Assembly (NCBI RefSeq): GCF_002813295.1
Contig: NZ_PHUE01000001.1
Location: 558,001 to 622,000 of the forward strand
Length of the DNA stretch: 64,000 nt
DNA from: Flavobacterium sp. 5
Lineage (GTDB): Bacteria; Bacteroidota; Bacteroidia; Flavobacteriales; Flavobacteriaceae
Direction of reading: 5' to 3'
Part shown: one piece after another, positions 61,570 to 64,000 of the stretch
Layout of the letters: every line of letters starts with the position of its first letter
How positions within the stretch are numbered: the stretch's first letter is position 1
Notes under the pieces: model-generated
Told to the model about the DNA's origin: nothing
What the model saw: the letters and a program-made list of their open reading frames with translations, nothing else
Databases searched by the model: none
Translations under genes and position numbers: made by a program

Positions 61570-64000
61570 ATGAAAATAAAGCAACATTTTAAAAAAGGTT
61601 TAACCTCTTTTTATGCCTTAACCATTTTACTTGGTCTGCTCATGACCAATGAAATGGCCGCTCAAAAAAACACAACGATAAGTGGTGTAATAAAAGACGA
61701 TACTGGACTAACTATGCCAGGAGTAAATATTATTGAAAAAGGAACTAACAACTCTACAACTACAGATTTTGATGGTAAATTTGCTTTAAAATTAACCACC
61801 GATAATGCTGCATTGGTAATAAGTTTTATCAGTTTTCAAACACAAACCATAACTGTAGCTGGAAGAAGTTCTTTAGACATTAAATTAAAATCTGAAGAAC
61901 AAACATTAAAAGAAGTTGTTGTTGTTGGGTATGGAACTGTAAAAAAATCTGATGTAACAGGAGCGATTAGCACAATAAAACCAGAAACAATTACAGAAAG
62001 AAATGTAATTAACCCATTAGAAGCCATTCAAGGTAGTACACCTGGTGTACAAATTACTTCTAGTTCAGGTCGTTCTGGTGACGGATACAACGTGGTAATT
62101 AGAGGAAATAACTCTTTATTATCTAATTCTACTCCATTATATGTTGTAGATGGAGTACCAACAGATAATATTGACTTTTTAAATCCTCAAGATATTGCCA
62201 GGATGGATGTATTGAAAGATGCTTCATCAGCAGCAATTTATGGTTCAAGAGGAGCTAGTGGTGTTATTATTATTGCTACAAAAAGTGGTACAACTGCTAA
62301 AGCTGGTATAAGTGTATCTTTAGAAACATCATATGGTACTAAAAACGCTGTAAGATTGCCTGAAATGATGACCGGTGCTGAATGGTGGCAGTATCATCAA
62401 ACAGCCTATTTGAGCGCAACACCTTTAACTCAGACTCCAGCCCAACTTGCAACTGCAGCTGGAACAAATAGCCCTTTATTAGTATCTAGAGCTAATAGCG
62501 GTTATAGTTTTGATTGGTATGATGCCATACTTCAACCAGGTATGACAGCAAACAATTATATTAATGTATCAGGTAGAGCAGATAATGGATTGAGTTACAA
62601 TATGGCTTTTGGAATTCAAAATGACAAAGGACTTATTGACAAGGATTCAAATGATAAATACTCTTTCAAATTGGGCGTAAACCATCGTATAAATAATAAA
62701 TTTTCAACTGGTGCAAATCTTACTATAGCGCGTCTAGAAACTGAACTTGGAAGTGACTTCGCAATGCAAGAGGGTACTAGATTTAGTCCTCTTATGTCAC
62801 CGTATGCTGTTGATGCTGATGGAAATGAAATTCCAGGACAATTATTCTTTCAACCAGGAAAATTGACTTACCCAGATGGAACATGGGCAATTAATAAAAC
62901 TAGTACCGTAAATCCATTAATGGAAATTGCAAACTCGTCACAAACTGAAAAAAGCTGGCAAACAATAGGGAATGTTTATTTTCAATACCAGGCTTTGGAA
63001 TGGTTATCCTTCAAAACAACGTTTGCTGCTGGTATTTTCAATGGAGTAAACAGTTCTGCTTATGGAGCTAAAACAACTGCAGGAGTAAAGTTATCACCAG
63101 CAGGTATAAATTCAGCCTCAATCAAAAATATACAAAATTTCAATTATACTTGGGATAATCAGATTGATTTAAAACATACTTTCAACCAAGATCATACTGT
63201 TAGTGCACTTTTACTGCAAAGTATGTATTCTAATGTGGATGAAAATTCATTTATGTATTCTAATAATCAACCTTTTGAAGTTGGCTCGAATAATATGGGA
63301 TCTGGAGTTCAAACCAGTTACCAAATTACATCTGGTTATGCAAAAAACACTTTGAACTCTTATGCTGTCCGTGTTAATTATGGCTATAAGGACAAATATC
63401 TGATTACAGCATCAAATCGTTGGGATGGTTCATCTGTTTTATCCGAAGGCAATAAATGGGCAAGTTTTCCTTCTGTTGCAGTAGGTTGGAATATTAATAA
63501 GGAATCCTTTTTAGAAAACAACAATACTATTTCTAATTTAAAATTACGTGTTAGTTTTGGTTACACAGGAAATGACAATGTCGCTCCTTACACTTCACAA
63601 GCTTTATTAAATCAACAAACATTCTATGCTAATGGCGGAAATACTGTAGCTGGTTGGCAATCTAAAAATTTAGCTAATACAGATTTAACTTGGGAAAAAA
63701 CGAGAGAGTTGAACTTAGGACTTGATTTTGGTTTCTTAGGAAATAAAATTACTGGTAGTGTAGATGTTTATGACCGTTTGTCTGATAAATTAATTTACGA
63801 ACAAAAATTACCATACGAAACGGGCTGGGATAAAACCTTCTCCAATGTAGGATCTGTGAGTAACAAAGGTATTGAGGTTGGATTAACAACTAAAAATATA
63901 AAATCAAATTTAGTTGATTGGGAAACTAGTTTTACTTTTACTAAAAACGTAAACAAATTAGAATCAATTTACAACCAAGACCAAGTAAGTGATATTGGAA
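61570..64000 (+). CDS. SusC/RagA-type TonB-dependent outer-membrane transporter, 3' truncated
   Basis: The frame opens at ATG 61570 and stays open to the window end (about 810 codons). A signal peptide (about 1-35, ending MAAQ) is followed by a carboxypeptidase-like CarboxypepD_reg domain (GVIKDDTGLTMPGVNIIEKG). The SusC box VVVVGYGTVKKSDVTGAI leads into the plug domain with LYVVDGVPTD, IARMDVLKDASSAAIYGSRG and VIIIATKSG. Barrel strands follow. The rest and a SusD partner lie beyond the window. It probably imports pectin oligosaccharides, as it is in one operon with the GH28 gene. Confidence 0.95.
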   Translation, partial: MKIKQHFKKGLTSFYALTILLGLLMTNEMAAQKNTTISGVIKDDTGLTMPGVNIIEKGTNNSTTTDFDGKFALKLTTDNAALVISFISFQTQTITVAGRSSLDIKLKSEEQTLKEVVVVGYGTVKKSDVTGAISTIKPETITERNVINPLEAIQGSTPGVQITSSSGRSGDGYNVVIRGNNSLLSNSTPLYVVDGVPTDNIDFLNPQDIARMDVLKDASSAAIYGSRGASGVIIIATKSGTTAKAGISVSLETSYGTKNAVRLPEMMTGAEWWQYHQTAYLSATPLTQTPAQLATAAGTNSPLLVSRANSGYSFDWYDAILQPGMTANNYINVSGRADNGLSYNMAFGIQNDKGLIDKDSNDKYSFKLGVNHRINNKFSTGANLTIARLETELGSDFAMQEGTRFSPLMSPYAVDADGNEIPGQLFFQPGKLTYPDGTWAINKTSTVNPLMEIANSSQTEKSWQTIGNVYFQYQALEWLSFKTTFAAGIFNGVNSSAYGAKTTAGVKLSPAGINSASIKNIQNFNYTWDNQIDLKHTFNQDHTVSALLLQSMYSNVDENSFMYSNNQPFEVGSNNMGSGVQTSYQITSGYAKNTLNSYAVRVNYGYKDKYLITASNRWDGSSVLSEGNKWASFPSVAVGWNINKESFLENNNTISNLKLRVSFGYTGNDNVAPYTSQALLNQQTFYANGGNTVAGWQSKNLANTDLTWEKTRELNLGLDFGFLGNKITGSVDVYDRLSDKLIYEQKLPYETGWDKTFSNVGSVSNKGIEVGLTTKNIKSNLVDWETSFTFTKNVNKLESIYNQDQVSDIG

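Overview
The window is AT-rich chromosomal DNA from a member of the Bacteroidota, almost certainly a Flavobacterium or close relative. Promoters fit the TTG / TANNTTTG pattern of this phylum, Shine-Dalgarno sequences are mostly absent, Rho has a long Asn/Pro-rich insertion, and flavobacterial families (DUF4293, DUF6048, DUF6452, DUF6095) and a SusC-type transporter are present. I see no rRNA, tRNA, CRISPR array, prophage or insertion sequence.

Layout. 1-9 kb: envelope/periplasmic proteins, Kup potassium transporter, RsmB rRNA methyltransferase, Rho and a DUF4293 protein. 9-15 kb: NarL-type response regulator with TPR histidine kinase, phosphodiesterase, TruA and an ABC exporter. 15-25 kb: lone HNH-type gene, LpdA, CysK, an Lrp regulator divergent from a histidine-decarboxylase-like gene, a CysE-CysM pair and an aldo/keto reductase. 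25-39 kb: an ArsR-SRPBCC-DoxX operon with a clear operator, an orphan histidine kinase, two OsmC proteins, the RlmD-DUF6452-DUF6048 cluster, an RlmL-like methyltransferase, a ZIP transporter and an antiporter. 39-47.5 kb: MurQ-DUF6095, then an accessory group (antitoxin, ParE-like toxin and Qnr-like pentapeptide protein with overlapping genes, DUF1016/YhcG nuclease, DinB-like protein), TerC-NrtS, and a cNMP/CBS/DUF294 protein with a DEDDh exonuclease.

48-64 kb is a uronate and pectin catabolic locus: ExuT-like permease, KduI, a KduD-like dehydrogenase, UxaC, KdgK, Eda, UxaB, UxaA, a secreted DUF4861 protein, a LacI-family regulator on the opposite strand, a secreted GH28 polygalacturonase and the start of a SusC-type transporter cut by the window end. 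Together these convert galacturonate, and the ketouronate released from unsaturated pectin fragments, to KDG, KDPG, and then pyruvate plus glyceraldehyde-3-phosphate. Three promoters carry a near-identical 14-bp palindrome (TGTAATCGATTACA) placed directly after the -7 box. A fourth copy lies upstream of the LacI gene, so the operator set can be read from the sequence.

Most notable non-genic or unusual signals: this operator architecture; an ArsR operator fitted exactly inside its promoter spacer; a 29-bp-stem inverted duplication shared with the 3' end of a kinase gene; three members of a dispersed intergenic hairpin element; a 100-nt nested hairpin between eda and uxaB; a possible sigma-54 promoter; a 21-bp tandem array; an in-frame palindromic repeat in the YhcG gene; and the overlap of a ParE-like toxin gene with a Qnr-like gene, suggesting a gyrase poison/protector hypothesis.
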